64,000 nucleotides of DNA from Tetradesmus obliquus (GCA_030272155.1 CP126197.1:2356001-2420000); one strand, 5' to 3'; shown: positions 10,464 to 22,880, numbered from the stretch's first letter. Notes: generated by a model from the sequence alone, not told the origin. Numbers and translations: made by a program.

Positions 10464-11749
10464 GCCCGTGGCTGGGCTGAAAAAGCATCTAAAATCGACA
10501 AACGTGTGCACAAGGCTTCGATGCCCCAATCAACGAAGGAAGGAGTAGATTGAGGCAGGGACTCCACAGGAAGACCATCTCCCTGGTGACCAACGGGTGC
10601 AAAGTCCGAGCAGCAGCAACAGCAGTTATGGCACACATTGCAGTGTGTTGGCAGGTGAGGGGGTGGAAAATGCTGGACCAACCTGACTCTGACAATGCCG
10701 CATGCCAACTACAAAATTATCCCTTTACAACAGCACCGCTGATGCCACAGTACCACACAGATGGTGCACCCCCCGACAAGCTTGAGGAAAACAAGCTAGA
10801 CTTTGGTACATGCTACTGCAGAACTTGCAGGCTGTACTACAGTACTTGCAGGCTGCGTGACGTATTAATACAATGCGCGGTATGGCACAGGAGACCCATC
10901 TCGCCTGCCTCAGCAGCTCCCCATGCCTCCCTCAGCAACTGCCAACCACGCTCTCAGCCCATCCGCCACCCTCCCCATCCAGGTTCTCCAACTGGTCACA
11001 GCTAGAGTGGCTGTGAGTTGCACCCTCCTCTACAGAATAAGCACACTGGCACTAAACAGTATGCTATGTGTTCCTGTCTTGCCAAGCACGGCCACTCACG
11101 AGCTGCAGATGCAACTGCCCAGCGCGTGCTCCAGCTGAGCCAATCTGCGCCCGCTGCCAAGCTGCAGCGCATCAAGGCTTCAGCACTGTTGCAAGAGCAG
11201 AAACAACACACTGCATCGTGCCTTCGTTCAAGCCGCCACGCCTCTACTCAGGCATTGCAGCGCATTGGGGCGTCAGCACCAAAACAAGCCATACGCAGCA
11301 AACATGCAAGCAAGTGCCGCAGCCATATGGGTGGGTGTCTGAATTATGTCATCTGCATGGCAGCTGGCCGCTGGACACGCCTCTGCTGGCCTCCTTTACG
11401 TGCATGATCCAACAGCAAATGCAGCATCATACCATCACACTCAACGGATGACGTCACTGTGATGCGTGCACTGTATAGTGTACATCTGCTGCACCAGCAG
11501 GTACTCCACTCCCCGCAGAATGCATGACATGAATACAATTGCCACATGATGCCACTGTCATACACACATAATGTGGCTGTTATAAAAAGACGTCAACATA
11601 CAGCTGCTACACGATGTGGTGATAGTTCAGGTGCTGCGGCTGGCAGTTGAAAACTAGCCGCATAATACAGCTTGCAACGTGCATCTAATCGACCACATTC
11701 AACCGCTGACACCTTTGTGCTTCACCATCATCAGGTCAATTTCATTGCG

Positions 11750-12527
11750 CTACACCAGGTGATGGTAGTCCAGGCGCTGCAGCTGCCTATGGATGATCAG
11801 CCGCATGATCTCATTCGTGCCCTCCAGGATGCTGTGCACCCGCAAATCCCTGCAATAGCGCTCCACAGGGTGATCCATCAGATACCCATAGCCCCCCAGC
11901 AGCTGCAGCGCGTCATTCGCCACGTTATAACACGTGTCCGTCGCAAAGCGCTTCGCCATCGCTGCTGCGAGCGTGGCCCGCGGCGACTGCTCATCTAAGG
12001 CAACAGCAGCGCCACGCACCATAGCTCGGCTGGCTTCCAATCCTGTAGCCATATCAGCTAGCTTAAACTGAGTGGCTTGGAAGGAGCCAATGGGCTGGCC
12101 AAACTGCTGCCGCTCCGAGGTGTACTGCCAGGCGTAGTCAAGGCAGTAGGCTGCGCCGCCCACGCTGCAGGCGGCGATGTTGATGCGGCCGCCGTCCAGG
12201 GCATGCATGGCGATCCTGAAGCCTGAACCCTGCTGGCCCAGCATGTTTGCTGCCGGCACAAACACCTGCCGCAAGCGTGTGCAGCATACAGGTAGGTGCA
12301 GTGGCAGTGAGGGTTCGGAGACGCATGTTGGCAGGTCTGGATGGGGTGTGCAATGTGCGTCTCTGTGTGTTCTGCTGCTGCTGCTGCTGGCATGTGCAGC
12401 TGCAGCCTATGCTGCGCAGCTGCGGTGCAAGCGACAGAAGGCAGGGTGCTGCAGGCGCTGCAACAGTACCCTCACCTTGTCTAGGTTGACTGTGCCTGTC
12501 GGCTGGCTGCGCCAACCTGCACAACAC

Positions 12528-12584
<57 letters not shown>

Positions 12585-14345
12585 CAGGAAACGCGCGGTT
12601 GCTGTCAGTGCAAGTAGCCTGCAGCTGTAGCAATACAGCATTACATTGCTGATTAGACAGCGGCAGACAGTGGACAGGCCGTGGTTTGCTGCAGACATCA
12701 AACACAATCATGTAGACCTGCTCAACAACGGCATCAAACAGCTGGGTGGCAGCACCGCATTGTTCGCTATTGTTCAAACAGCTATACATGCCCTCACCCA
12801 TCTTACGCTCGGATGCGCCAAAGCTGACCCCCGGCCACTCCTTCTCAACCAAGAACGCCGTGATCGCGCCGCTGCCGCTGCCCCCAGCTCCATTCGTGCT
12901 GCTGCTGCCACCGCCGACCGTGCTGCCGGCGCCGCTGCCGCTGGCTCCCTCTGCTGCTGCTGCATCCACCTCCTGCTGACTCAGCATCTGCCCCTGGCAG
13001 CGGGCCATGACTAGATATACATCAGACGCCCCTGCGCCGCTGATGAATGCCTTACTGCCTGACAGCAGCCAGCCGCCTTCAACTGGCACTGCTGCTGTTG
13101 CCAGGCTGGCTGCATCGCTGCCGCTGCCGGGCTCGGTGAGGCAGTAGCTGGCGAGCTTGTCGAGTGACGCGAGCTGCGGCAGGTACTGCTCTTTGAGTGC
13201 TTGGCTGCCAAACTTGTTGACCTGAGGGCAGGGCAGCAGCAGAGACGAGCGTGCGTTGCATCAGGTGAGGACGCGTTGGCTGCAAGTACAAAAAGCAAGG
13301 TGATGAGTTGTGCTGACCGGGCAATGCGTGTCATGGCTGGCAAATATTGCTGGGTGGCCAGGACGGGCACGTCAAGCGCAGCAACCACACATGATTGCCA
13401 TGCACGCATCAGCTGTTGTGCAGATGCAGCAAGACGCCGGGTTGCTGTGCGCCTGCATGTGTCTGCTTGCATGCCGGGACCCTGCCGCAGTGCTGCATCA
13501 GCAAGGCCACCTGCATGCAAGGCGTGCACGTGCTCATCCTCCACCCAACCACTGCTGCACCTATGACTGGCGCACAGCATGCATGTGCTACAAATAAGAT
13601 TTCTGCAACAGCACGCTGGGCCGCACCACGTACGCCACCATGTTGTGTATGGTGAGGTAAGCCGCAGTGGAGATGTCTCCATATGACAGCCCCTCAAAGA
13701 TGAGGCTGCCATCAAGCCTGCCAAGCCCTGAGCCGCCATACTCCTCAGGCACATACAGGCCTGTTTTGGATGAATTTGAATGTTTGCAGGAAAGTTGTTG
13801 TTAGGCAGGCGGGCGCAGAGCGTGAGGGAAGCATGGAAGCATGGTCCGAGTGCTTGCAGGGCCTGCGCTGCGCAGCTAGCGACATGCTTGGCTGTCTCTT
13901 GCAGGAACGGGAAAGTGGGCACAGAAGCATGCAGCAGGCAAATTTATGGCGTGGCAACAAGACTGCTAATCACCACAGCATCAAGCAGGCCAGCACGCAG
14001 GTGGCTGTTGTACTGCTGTGATGTACTGCTTTGACACAGCAGGGGGCATACCATCGTCAACCCTCCTGTCTCACCTGCAAAGCCCAGCTTGGCTGCCTCC
14101 CTCATCACCTCCACAGGGAAGATCTTCTGCTCATCCCACTTTGCTGCATGTGGCAGCATCTGCTCCCGCGCAAAGTCATGTGCCAGCGCTTGCATGCCCA
14201 GCTGCTCTTCTGTCAAGTGGATGCCACCAGACAGCTCGCCTGGATAGGTGTGGGCTGTGAGGTGCCTCCATGTTGAGCCGAGGCTGGCGGGAGCTGCTAG
14301 CTGCTTCAGCTGGCAGCACCCTCGAGCTACCTGCTGCAGGAGCAT
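11750..14345 (-). CDS. ACAD8: Isobutyryl-CoA dehydrogenase-like acyl-CoA dehydrogenase
   Basis: Five exons: 14345-14075, 13760-13630, 13221-12798, 12516-12476 and 12265-11750, 460 residues. ACAD8 oxidises isobutyryl-CoA to methacrylyl-CoA with FAD in mitochondrial valine breakdown. Both dehydrogenase signatures are present: [11 protein letters not shown] in exon 3 and [21 protein letters not shown] split by nothing in the last exon. The Glu of [10 protein letters not shown] is at the position of the catalytic base, and LDGGRINIA with the SKAFISGAG block points to the ACAD8 branch. The first ATG in frame (14345) opens an Arg/Gln-rich, acid-free leader suited to mitochondria; the frame stays open upstream, but only with a GTG at 14426. 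A Gly/Ser/Ala-rich insertion (about 12870-12965) sits in the middle of the dehydrogenase core. The donor of exon 2 is the least certain junction. Confidence 0.9.
12529..12584. repeat. (CAG)n array, CTG-sense, just before ACAD8 exon 4
   Basis: About eighteen CAG units on the plus strand read as CTG in the ACAD8 transcript and end roughly ten bases before the exon 4 acceptor. The array occupies the place of a polypyrimidine tract. Confidence 0.9.
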
Positions 14346-14836
14346 GCTTGCCGAGTTGGCAGTAAGCTTGCAGCAGCCTAGGAGCGCTGGAAGGGGCCAG
14401 CACGAGCGATCTGATTTCGTGTACACGTATCTGGGCTGGAGTGTTGAGAAGCAGAGGATTGGCTAGCTCAGACAACCGCTTCACCAGTCCAACGCCAGCA
14501 ACGAATGCACTGTGTCCGTACGATCAGCAGAGCGAGCAAGCACGTCAGCACAATTGAGCAAGATCAAATTCGGCTATTCAACCAGACGTTGTTCACCCAA
14601 GCCTGTTACTCGAGTCGAGTCACCAGCTCCAGCTCAGCAAGTGCTGACTGGGCTGACAGCCAACCCTTGGCATTCAAATGCAACTTGACAACTTTGGCCA
14701 CATGTAAGCCGAAGACGTTGCGTACATCATCTGAGAATCAACACGTGGCTTAGCTGGTTAAACAGCTTGGCCATGCATCACAAGCTAGGACAGCAGCATC
14801 ACACACGTAACTGTGATGAGGATGCAGTGCCAGCCA
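14346..14836. other. Spacer between ACAD8 start and PWP2 stop
   Basis: About 490 bases between two genes on the same strand. It should hold the PWP2 3' UTR and the ACAD8 promoter. No conserved open frame, RNA or clear polyadenylation signal was recognised. Confidence 0.5.
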
Positions 14837-17800
14837 TCATTGCAACACCTGCTTCTGCTGCTTCCTCTGCTTCTTGCCTGCCTTCTTGGCTGCAGCTGTT
14901 TTCGCCGGACCACCAACAGCAGCTGCTGCATCTACCAGCATTGCTGCTGCACCGCCATCCTCGTCCTGCTGCTGCTGCTGCTCTGCTGCCTGCCGCCGCT
15001 GCTGCTGCTGCAGCTGCCCAGCAGACACGATGTAATCCAGCAAATACACATTGCCTTCTGCTGTACTGCTCAGGTCCTTATGCAGCCGCGTCACAACCTG
15101 CCGCAGCGCGCGCAGCGTCGCTGCCAGGTTAGCACCGCCACCAGCTGCACCTGCGCGCCCTGCTGCTGCCCCTGCAGCAGCACCAGCATCGCCTCCTCCT
15201 GCAAGCGCCGCCCGCAGCGCAGTGCCGCCGCCTGCTGCTGCAGCAAGCGCAGGCCCGTGTGCAATCAGCAGGGCCTTCACCCAGCTCAGCAGGTACTCCA
15301 TGTGCGGGCTCTCATCCAGGCACTCTGCAACGCAGCTCAGCACTGCTTGCAGGAACAGCGCCGGCAGCTGCGCAGCAGCTGTCGTCACCTGCTGGGGTGG
15401 CACACTCATGAGCCCATGCTTCAGCAGCACCGGGTCACCGAGCCGCAGCGCTATCAGCAGCGCGCGCACATACGCCCTGCCAGCTAGCGCTGCATGGAAG
15501 GCCTGGGGTGTCAGCGCCTCGGTCAAATCTGTCGGGTCAAAGTTCAGGCCAGCATCAAGCGCATACAGCAGCAGCCCTTCGGTTGTTGCTGCTGCCCAGG
15601 TGGCGCCTGTGGGGCTGAGGGCGAGCGCGCGCGTGCGCGCAACTGCGCGCTTGCGGCTGGCTGTGCCTGGCACGTCTGCTGCTGCTGCTGGGTCCCCTCC
15701 CGCTGGCAGCAGCTCATCATCTGAGTCAGCATCCTCATGCTGGATGAGCTGCAGGGGCCCTGCATCTGTCATGTGCTTTGAATTGAGCTGGTCTAACACA
15801 CCATCCAGGGAGCGGTTGTGCGTGACCTTTAAGGAGTTGGAAGCAGGATATCACAGCAGCGCGGGAGTGAGGTGTGAGCTGGTTGCTGCAGGTGCTGCAG
15901 CTGGGTCTGAAGTACTAGACCTTGCAGACTTTGCGCAGGACATCAGACATGCTGATGATGTTAGGCAGCAAGGGCAACACATAGGATTCACTGGTACTGC
16001 CACAAACACCTGGTCTGCTTCTGTCTTTGATGCAAGTGTGTGCTGGTGCTCGAGGATACCACAGCTGCTGCTGTACATGTGCAACACTAACCTGCCCAAA
16101 CTGCTGCTGTTGGTCAACAACAAGTTTAGAACCAGTCACACAGTCAAACAGCGCACCTGGAAGCGCCGCAGCAGCACCTTCTCTGCCACATCATACACGC
16201 ACACAAACTTGCTGCGCCCGCCAGCAAACAGCATGCTGCCGTCAGCGCTGAAAGTGAGGGAGGTGAACGCAGCGCCTGACGACAAGTTGCCGGCAGAGCG
16301 CCTGCAGGTGGTGGTGCAAGCAGGGACAGACGAAAAATACATTATAAGCAGCATGCATGGATGACCTGGTGGCGCAAGGAGCTGAATATGACCGCTGCTG
16401 CGAGATAAGCCAGCACTGTGGACACAGCACAAGGTGGTACATATGTGCACGCGCAACAGGCAAAGTCAGCTGCTTCGAGCAAAGCATGCACGATGCGCAC
16501 TGAACGCTCTGCCATAACATGCTGCACATAAGCTGAACATTGCCGCCCCTGCTGTGCACTGTGTTGTGCAGCAGCGCACCTGTCGCTTGCCAGCCTGCCT
16601 CCCCTGATGTCCCTCCTGCCCTCAATCACGCCTTCTATCACACCATCCTGCAAGCAGCAGCAGTCGCCCGGCAGCGCACAGACGAGGCGCCAAGTCAGCA
16701 GTACTCATCGCAGAACGGGTGGCACATTCCCACGGCGTCACCCAACAATCGCCTGGAAAACTATCCTGTGGCGCGATCAGCGCAATCGGCAAGCAAAGGC
16801 ACGCAGAAAGTACTATAAAGCGCATGCAGACCTGCCACGCCCGCAAGCAAACAATCCAAACAACCACCGTATGCCCAAATTGCCCACCTGTGCGTTCCAG
16901 AAGTAGATCTGGCCGTCCAGCGTGGCGCTGGCCAGCTGCTTGCCGTCAGGCCGCCACGCCAGCGCCAGCACGTCGTGGCTGTGCTGCAGCACCTCCAGCT
17001 GGCTCTTGTTGTCGTACACGTCCCAGGTGCGCACCGTCCTGCAAGGCAGCAGCAGCAGCAGCAGTGTGGCGTCAACGCTTGATGTTGACAGTGAGATCTG
17101 CCATTACACGTCTCAGGTGCGCACAGTCCTCCTAGCTGGGCCATAGCGCAGCGCACGGTTATAACCTGCATCGGTCGAAGCACAAAGCCAGCAACATATG
17201 GCTCGACCATGCTGAGCTGACAAGCTATACACCACGGGACACACCAGGGGCTCACAAAAATCACAACCAACTGAGCGCTAGGCAGCAGCCGCTCACTTGT
17301 CCCAGCTGCATGAGGCCAGCAGCGGCTGTGTGGGGCAGAAGGCCAGGCCTGACACGGGGCCCTCGTGCCCTGCCAGCACATCCAGCAGCCGGCCAGTCTT
17401 CACAGACCACACGTAGATCTGCGCAGCATCAGCACAACAGTGCGGCGGCGTGTTTGTGTTAATGTGCTGACAACTGCGGAAAAAAAACGGTAGATAGTGA
17501 GGTTGGCAGCAGCAGACTGCGAGAGAGTCGGCCCTGTTGTGTATTGCGACGGTAGCGAGATCCAACAGACCCAGCAGTGACGGAGACGCCGCTGCGCTGT
17601 GTGAGCAGAGCGCACTCAAGCTGTGCTAGTTTACAGGCAGCCGCTGACATCACATGCATATGCATGTGCACCCGTCTGGATATGCATATGATATGCAGGG
17701 AGTGCAGCAAATGCAAGTGCAGCTGCCTGCAGGGCACCTGGAAGTCGTCCTGGCTGCCTGCTGCCACCACCTCGCCAGAGTTCTCCACTGCCAGCGAGAT

Positions 17801-20800
17801 GAACTGCACAGCAGACGGCGCCGTGAAGGTGCGGAAGTTCCTGCAAGCCACCACAGCAGCAGCAGAGTGTTAGCCAGCAAGCTCACGGACATGTTCGTCC
17901 CACAATTTCTAAACAAATTCCAGCAGCTAACCAAGCATACACATAGCAGCAGCTTAAACTCTCTCTGGCCGTGCATGCACAGCTTCCACTTGAACCCACC
18001 ATCTAGCAGGCAGTGTGACTAGCATCACTCCAGGGTCAAAGTCAAAGTCAAACGCACCTGTAGCGCAGCAGGTCAAAGGCCCGCACTGTGCCATCCAGGC
18101 TGGCAGACACCACCGCAGCGCCTGTGGGCAGGAACGCCAGAGCGCTCACTGGCGCGCTGTGCTCGCTGAATGTGACATAGCAAAAGCCGCTGGACAGCTG
18201 GTAGAGCTTCACCTTGCTGTCATCAGCACCTGAGAGTCAACAACAGCACAACAGCAAGAACACAGCAGAATAGGTTGTTTGTGATGCTTGTCAAGTGCAG
18301 GGATGGAACAACAAGGCGGGAGCTGCTGCAGCTGCATCTTCTTTTACTGCCGTCAGCAGCTTGCAGGACACAAGAACCGCATCTGTTGAGTGTGCATGAA
18401 ATGGCTGGGTGAACTAGGCGGCGCTGTTGCTGCCTTCTTAAGAGCCAGATGCTGTGATGCCTGCTGGCCCCTACATTAAGGCAGCCCACTGCAACCGTTG
18501 TGGCTGCAGCGGCTGTGGTTTGCTGTTGCAAGGTTTGGAACCCAGTGCTCCCACTTTGGCTGGGAAGAGCCTGGATGAAAGTCCCTGCTACTGCTGATGC
18601 GAGGGAGAACATTTGAGAGATGCTGTCAGCAAAAGTGAGCGCCCAAACACATCATTGCACCAGGCTGAGCCCCTGCTGCCACTTAGATGCAGCTGCAACC
18701 GTCCTGCAAGCACACACGGTGCTGCTGCACATATAAAAACACATCCACGCCCACCTGTGGCAATGATAGCTCCGTCAGGGCTGTAGCATGCGCAGCTGAC
18801 ATCAAAGTAGTGCCCCTGCTGCCGCAGCACATAGCCCTCACTGCGCCACTCCCACACCAGCAGCTGCCCCAGTTTTGCACAGCCCAGCGCCAGCCAATCG
18901 CCTCCAGCGTTGAAAGCAGCAGTGCTGATGCGCTCGTGGCTCACACTGAGGGTTTGCAGGACTTGGAATTCTGGCAGCTGGTACAGTTCAAACAGGCCGT
19001 TGCTGAACCCTACCACCAGAACCCCAGAGGGCCTGTGGTAGTCTGCTGCTGACAGCCGCGCCCCGCGCTGCATAAAAAAGTGCTTGCAGGACAGCACCCA
19101 GCCGCCCTGTGCAAGCGGCGGCAGCTGCTGCTGCTGCTGTTGCTGCTCACTACCTGCTGCTGCTTCTGCTGCTTCTGCTGCTTCTGCGTCATCATCTGCT
19201 GCTTCTGCTGCTGCTGCAGGCGGAGCAGTTTGACCAGTGAGCGACCAGCCAAACAGCGCACCGTCTTTCGAGACAGTGTACAGCACCACCGGCTGCTGCC
19301 CTGCAAGCTGCGCTGCTTGCTGTGTTGCCGCTGTTGTGAAGAACACTCCCACCAGGGCATCCTTATGCCCTGCCAGTGTGGGTGGCGTCCAGCCTGGGAT
19401 GGGGTTCAGCGAGTAGACCCTGGCTGTTAGGTCTTTTGACGCTGCTGCAATGAACTGACCATCAGCACTCCAGTCGATGGCTGTGATGGTGTCGTGGCAG
19501 GTGCCGTATGTGCGCAGCAGCTGCATGGGTGACAGCTGCTTGTCAAACCCTGGCGAGTGCCACACCTAGCGGCAGGCAGGCAGGCAGCACATAAGTTTGA
19601 ACAAATTTCAGACTCCGTCGTCAACACATGAAGGGTGGTATGGCTGCACGGCTGATCAAGCTGTTGCTGGTTTTGCCATCACAGTGCCGTGACAGCCTCA
19701 ACTGTGTGCACTGCATGAAAGGCTTGATGCATGCACCCTCAGCCATGACCAGCTGCTCTGCACAGTTCTCGTCCGCCAGCTACAGCAGCAGCAAGCGCTA
19801 CATGCTGTAGCAGTACACCTACAAGCTTGCCATTTTCACGCAATCCCTCCGCCCTGCGGCCTCTGATCCAGCCATGCACCACCCCCTGCCCTTCCCCTCC
19901 CACAAACTACAGACATGCTACAGCCCTGCCTCACCTGCAGCAGCTTGCCCACAGCCACAAACCATACCCTCAACCCCACAGCCTTTGCCGGACCCATTGC
20001 ATAACCACCTGCATCACACATCACTCCCTGCCCTGCCATGCCCCGCCTCACCTGCAGCAGCTTGCCCACAGCCACTGCCACGCACTTGCCATCAGGGCTG
20101 AAGGCTGCTGCTGTCACTGGGCCCTTGAAGCTGAAGTGGTGCAGCAGCACGCGACGCGTGCGGGCTATCAGCAGCGCACGGCCCTGCTCATCGATGGACA
20201 GCAGCAGCTGGCCATCTGGACTCAGACATAGTGTACGGACCTGCGGTGGTGCGTGCGGCATGAAGTTTGCATCTAAGTAGTAACAACACTTGGTGGATCG
20301 CAGTTCGCCTGTGGACAGTATGGCCAGGTTGCAGCAAAAAGCCTTGCTCGACTATTCGACATGCATGCGACGCCACCAGCTGCCACTCACGGCCACCTGA
20401 TGGCAGCTAGTGCAGTGCAGTGTGAGGTCTGGCAATGATGCTGCGCTTGACGGCAACCTGCAGCAGCTGCTGCGGCTGGCACACCAGACCAGGGACCTGC
20501 AATCGTCAGACAGGCCCTGGCACAGAACTGCCAGCTCCCAACACTGCTGCACAACCTTGCTGCAGTGATTTTGAACAGCTGCTACTGCTGCTGCTGCTGC
20601 TGCTGTTGATGCTGCTGCTGCTGCCATGCCCACCTGATTGAGGTTCTCAAACGGCAGAGTCTGGCTGGTGCAATGAGCCAAATTCACCTGTCAACAGGAA
20701 ATACAAACCGTTCCAGGATAGTCAGGAGTTGCACTGAGTGAATAGTATAATGCTTTCAACCGTTGCAGTACTGACGGAGCGATTAGCCTGGTGGCTGGCT

Positions 20801-20968
20801 GCATATTTGATTTCACACCCAGCTGCTGCCATGACAGTCAGGCAGCAGCCTGACATCACGCACCTGAGACACCCTGTTCCCTACAGGAGACAGCAACTCG
20901 TTTCCATGGAAGAGGATGTTTCCACCTCTGTAAGGGGCTCCCAGTAGGTTGGCAAACTTGTAGTTCAT
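14837..20968 (-). CDS. PWP2: PWP2/UTP1, WD40 protein of the small-subunit processome
   Basis: Eleven exons: 20968-20864, 20687-20634, 20240-20052, 19565-18755, 18229-18058, 17840-17738, 17418-17297, 17038-16888, 16647-16580, 16301-16157 and 15826-14837, about 969 residues. PWP2 is a UTP-B subunit that binds U3 snoRNA-containing pre-ribosomes in the nucleolus. The start MNYKFANLLGAPYRGGN and LLSPVGNRV are diagnostic of the N-terminus. Tandem WD40 propellers follow (IDEQGRALL, YSPDGAIIATGG, DGTVRAFDLLRYRNFRTF, GHEGPVSGL, SWDKTVRTWD, FAGGRSKFVCVYDV), then the C-terminal Utp12 domain (WAAATTEGLLLYAL, LRLGDP). An Ala/Glu/Gln insert lies near 19150-19250. The C-terminal 60-odd residues are Gln/Ala/Lys low complexity. 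Exons 1 and 5 are short and lack an internal start but fit by phase and homology. Confidence 0.95.
17105..17130 (-). repeat. Copy of PWP2 exon 8 start, with acceptor, in intron 7
   Basis: Twenty-four of 26 bases match 17015-17040, which contain the exon 8 acceptor and its first bases. The copy lies 90 bases upstream in the transcript; translated, it hits TAA soon after, so use would truncate. Confidence 0.85.
19928..19958 (-). repeat. Exact copy of PWP2 exon 3 3' end plus donor, in intron 3
   Basis: Thirty-one bases are identical to 20045-20075, which contain the last 24 bases of exon 3 and its GTGAGG donor. The copy therefore presents a second intact 5' splice site 117 bases downstream in the transcript. 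Confidence 0.9.
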
Positions 20969-20984
20969 GTCGAGCAGGACTCAG

Positions 20985-21026
<42 letters not shown>

Positions 21027-21505
21027 CAAGTTGGGTAAGCCTAACAGGCGCAAGCACTTGCTGACTGGCGTAACATGCAGTCAAACAGACATTAGTGAAC
21101 GTCAAGCTTTGAAGTCTAGCGTGGTTGAGTGCTGCCGCCCGAAACACACACTGAAAGCAGCGGCCAGTGACAGGTAGCTGAGGGTTTCAACGTCGATCCA
21201 ACTTGGTGATCACATCAATGATTTCCAGGCTGTGCTGCACGTCAGAGCTGAAGATGCGGCGTTCAATGCAAAGTGGAGTGACAAAATGACGAAGTGCAAA
21301 AGCAGGGATGCAAGCCAGGCAAAACAACTACTACGAACGCGATCATGCTGATAGCGACATACAGCCCGTGACGAAGACCGTAGCTGAACTTGTACAGACT
21401 TGCAGTGGGTTGGTTGAGCAGCAACAACTGCCTTGAGCGAACGTTACCCTCTGCTCGATCACTCATCGGATCGTTTCATCCTAGTTTGTTAATCAGTCTA
21501 TCGAG
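20969..21505. promoter_or_regulatory. Divergent intergenic region between PWP2 and OST5
   Basis: About 540 bases separate the two opposed start codons, so both promoters must lie here. A (CTG)n array occupies about 20983-21024 just upstream of PWP2, probably in its 5' UTR. No TATA box or other core element is convincing. Confidence 0.5.
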
Positions 21506-21739
21506 ATGGAGGCAGGCGCACCAGTGCACCCACCTGTGCCTATGGCCATGTACCCCCTGCTGGCCACAGTGCTGCTTACAGTCGGCATTGTTGCAGCTGC
21601 TCTCTTCTTCCTCTACCAGGTCACAACCACCCGCTACAGCAGAAAGATCGCGTTTGAGGGGCTGCTAGGCCTGTCAGCATCAGTGGCGCTGGGCCTGGGC
21701 ACACTATTCCTGCTGCTGTGGGTGGGTGTGTATGTATGA
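21506..21739 (+). CDS. OST5: OST5/TMEM258, small subunit of oligosaccharyltransferase
   Basis: A single exon encodes 77 residues. The protein is a tiny two-span membrane subunit of the ER oligosaccharyltransferase that transfers the glycan to Asn in nascent chains. Two hydrophobic segments (about 17-37 and 53-75) flank the conserved loop YQVTTTRYSRK, and the chain ends in FLLLWVGVYV, nearly the invariant end of TMEM258. Length matches the family (about 79). It is one of two intronless genes seen here. It is divergent from PWP2 and convergent with CFAP70. Identity is strong despite the small size because the C-terminal motif and topology agree. Confidence 0.9.
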   Translation: MEAGAPVHPPVPMAMYPLLATVLLTVGIVAAALFFLYQVTTTRYSRKIAFEGLLGLSASVALGLGTLFLLLWVGVYV

Positions 21740-22880
21740 CAGCAGCAGTTGCAGCAGAAACGGCAGCGTATCGGATGCTCTGGCAGCAGTTCTGGCTGTA
21801 GATCCCTTTACAGCAGCAGTGGATGAACTGGCTGCTGGCGTAAATGGAGTAGCAACAGCACATCAAGCGCTGTCTGGCGTAACACGGCAGGGGCAGCAGA
21901 TGCAGATGCAAATGCAGCAGGTGCCTGGCGGGCAAGGAGCAGAGCAGCAAGCAAGGCGGCTGGGGATGCAGCTCTTGCTCAGGGATTTAGAGCTGTGGTG
22001 CACATGCGATGCACGCAAGTCTAGCAGTGGCATAAGCGCTGCACAGTAGCACCATGGCAGTGCTGCGGGTACAGCGCAAGTTCAACCCACACACTTTGTT
22101 GTCAGCATGTGTGGGGCCATATGCACGTGGCGCTGCCCTGCGAGCTGTTACTGCACATGTGTTACGCAGCTTGCGGCTCCTCTCTTGGGTTCTGTGCCGT
22201 GACTAAGAGCCCGCTAGCCGTGCATGACCAGGGGCGTGTGTGTCATGGCCAACATGCGTTGGCTGTGGTGTTGTAGTTTCGGCCATCCTGTCAACATGGA
22301 AGCTGAATTGCTTGTTTGGTGGAAGGCTTTGCATTGTGATCTGGTTCGTACACGAGTGACATAGGGGGTAACATGACGATCTTTGGCAACTGACGTGCCG
22401 GCATGGTGGCTATCCTTGCTGCTGACTGTACAGCCAACAGGTTGGCTGATCCACGCAGTGGAGTATGCTGTGTGTGCGCTGACATGCCATGTTGGTTTCC
22501 TCATATTGAGGATCATCAGCGATCGAGTGGTCGATCAATAACTGATCATCAGCACAGTATCAGTACAGTGTACACGTGCACACACGCGCCAAAACCGTTA
22601 CACGGCGGTCGCTGCCACAGCTGGCAGCTGCAGCTATCTCATCTGCACAGCCCGTGTCCCAGCATCGGCAGTCTTGCAGGGCAGTGCATTTTCACCCGAA
22701 AAGGCTACAGTGTCACACACACAGAAATCGTTGGCACTGCATTTGAGTAATCCAGCACTGAACATGCCAACACCTGCCTTCGACGACGAACACGCTCTGC
22801 AACACCCCATGCTCTTGCCAAGTGTGACACTGTAAACAATCACTGAGCCAGCACCTGTTGGACACAGGCAGCTGCTATCC
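21740..22880. other. Convergent 3' region of OST5 and CFAP70
   Basis: No gene was recognised in about 1.1 kb. Open frames after OST5 are Gln/Ala-rich and without conservation. A TTACA at about 22595 (TGTAA on the minus strand) lies roughly 280 bases after the CFAP70 stop and could be its polyadenylation signal, since TGTAA is the usual signal in chlorophyte algae; this is weak. Confidence 0.4.

Larger units (their letters stand above)
9225..11749. other. Intergenic region between CCDC47 and ACAD8
   Basis: Nothing with coding conservation was recognised. It holds the CCDC47 5' flank, a degenerate telomere-like run at about 9970-9996, a tRNA-like segment at 10374-10463 and, close to 11749, the 3' flank of ACAD8. 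Small open frames occur but have no motifs and poor agreement with the codon use of neighbouring genes. Confidence 0.5.

Noticed and set aside
10002-10708. A minus-strand gene between CCDC47 and ACAD8
   Set aside because: Two overlapping open frames have no family motif, and the frame with FEPGY is simply a reading of the tRNA-like box.
12529-12584. CAG arrays as CRISPR-like repeats
   Set aside because: They are uninterrupted triplets without spacers in a eukaryotic intron-rich genome.
14345-14426. An upstream start for ACAD8 at 14426
   Set aside because: The codon there is GTG, not ATG. The first ATG in frame is 14345 and gives a good mitochondrial leader.
15051-16364. A 437-residue open frame on the plus strand
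   Set aside because: It runs antisense through PWP2 exons 10 and 11 and is Ser/Ala-rich from reversed GCT/GCA codons; it is a shadow of PWP2.
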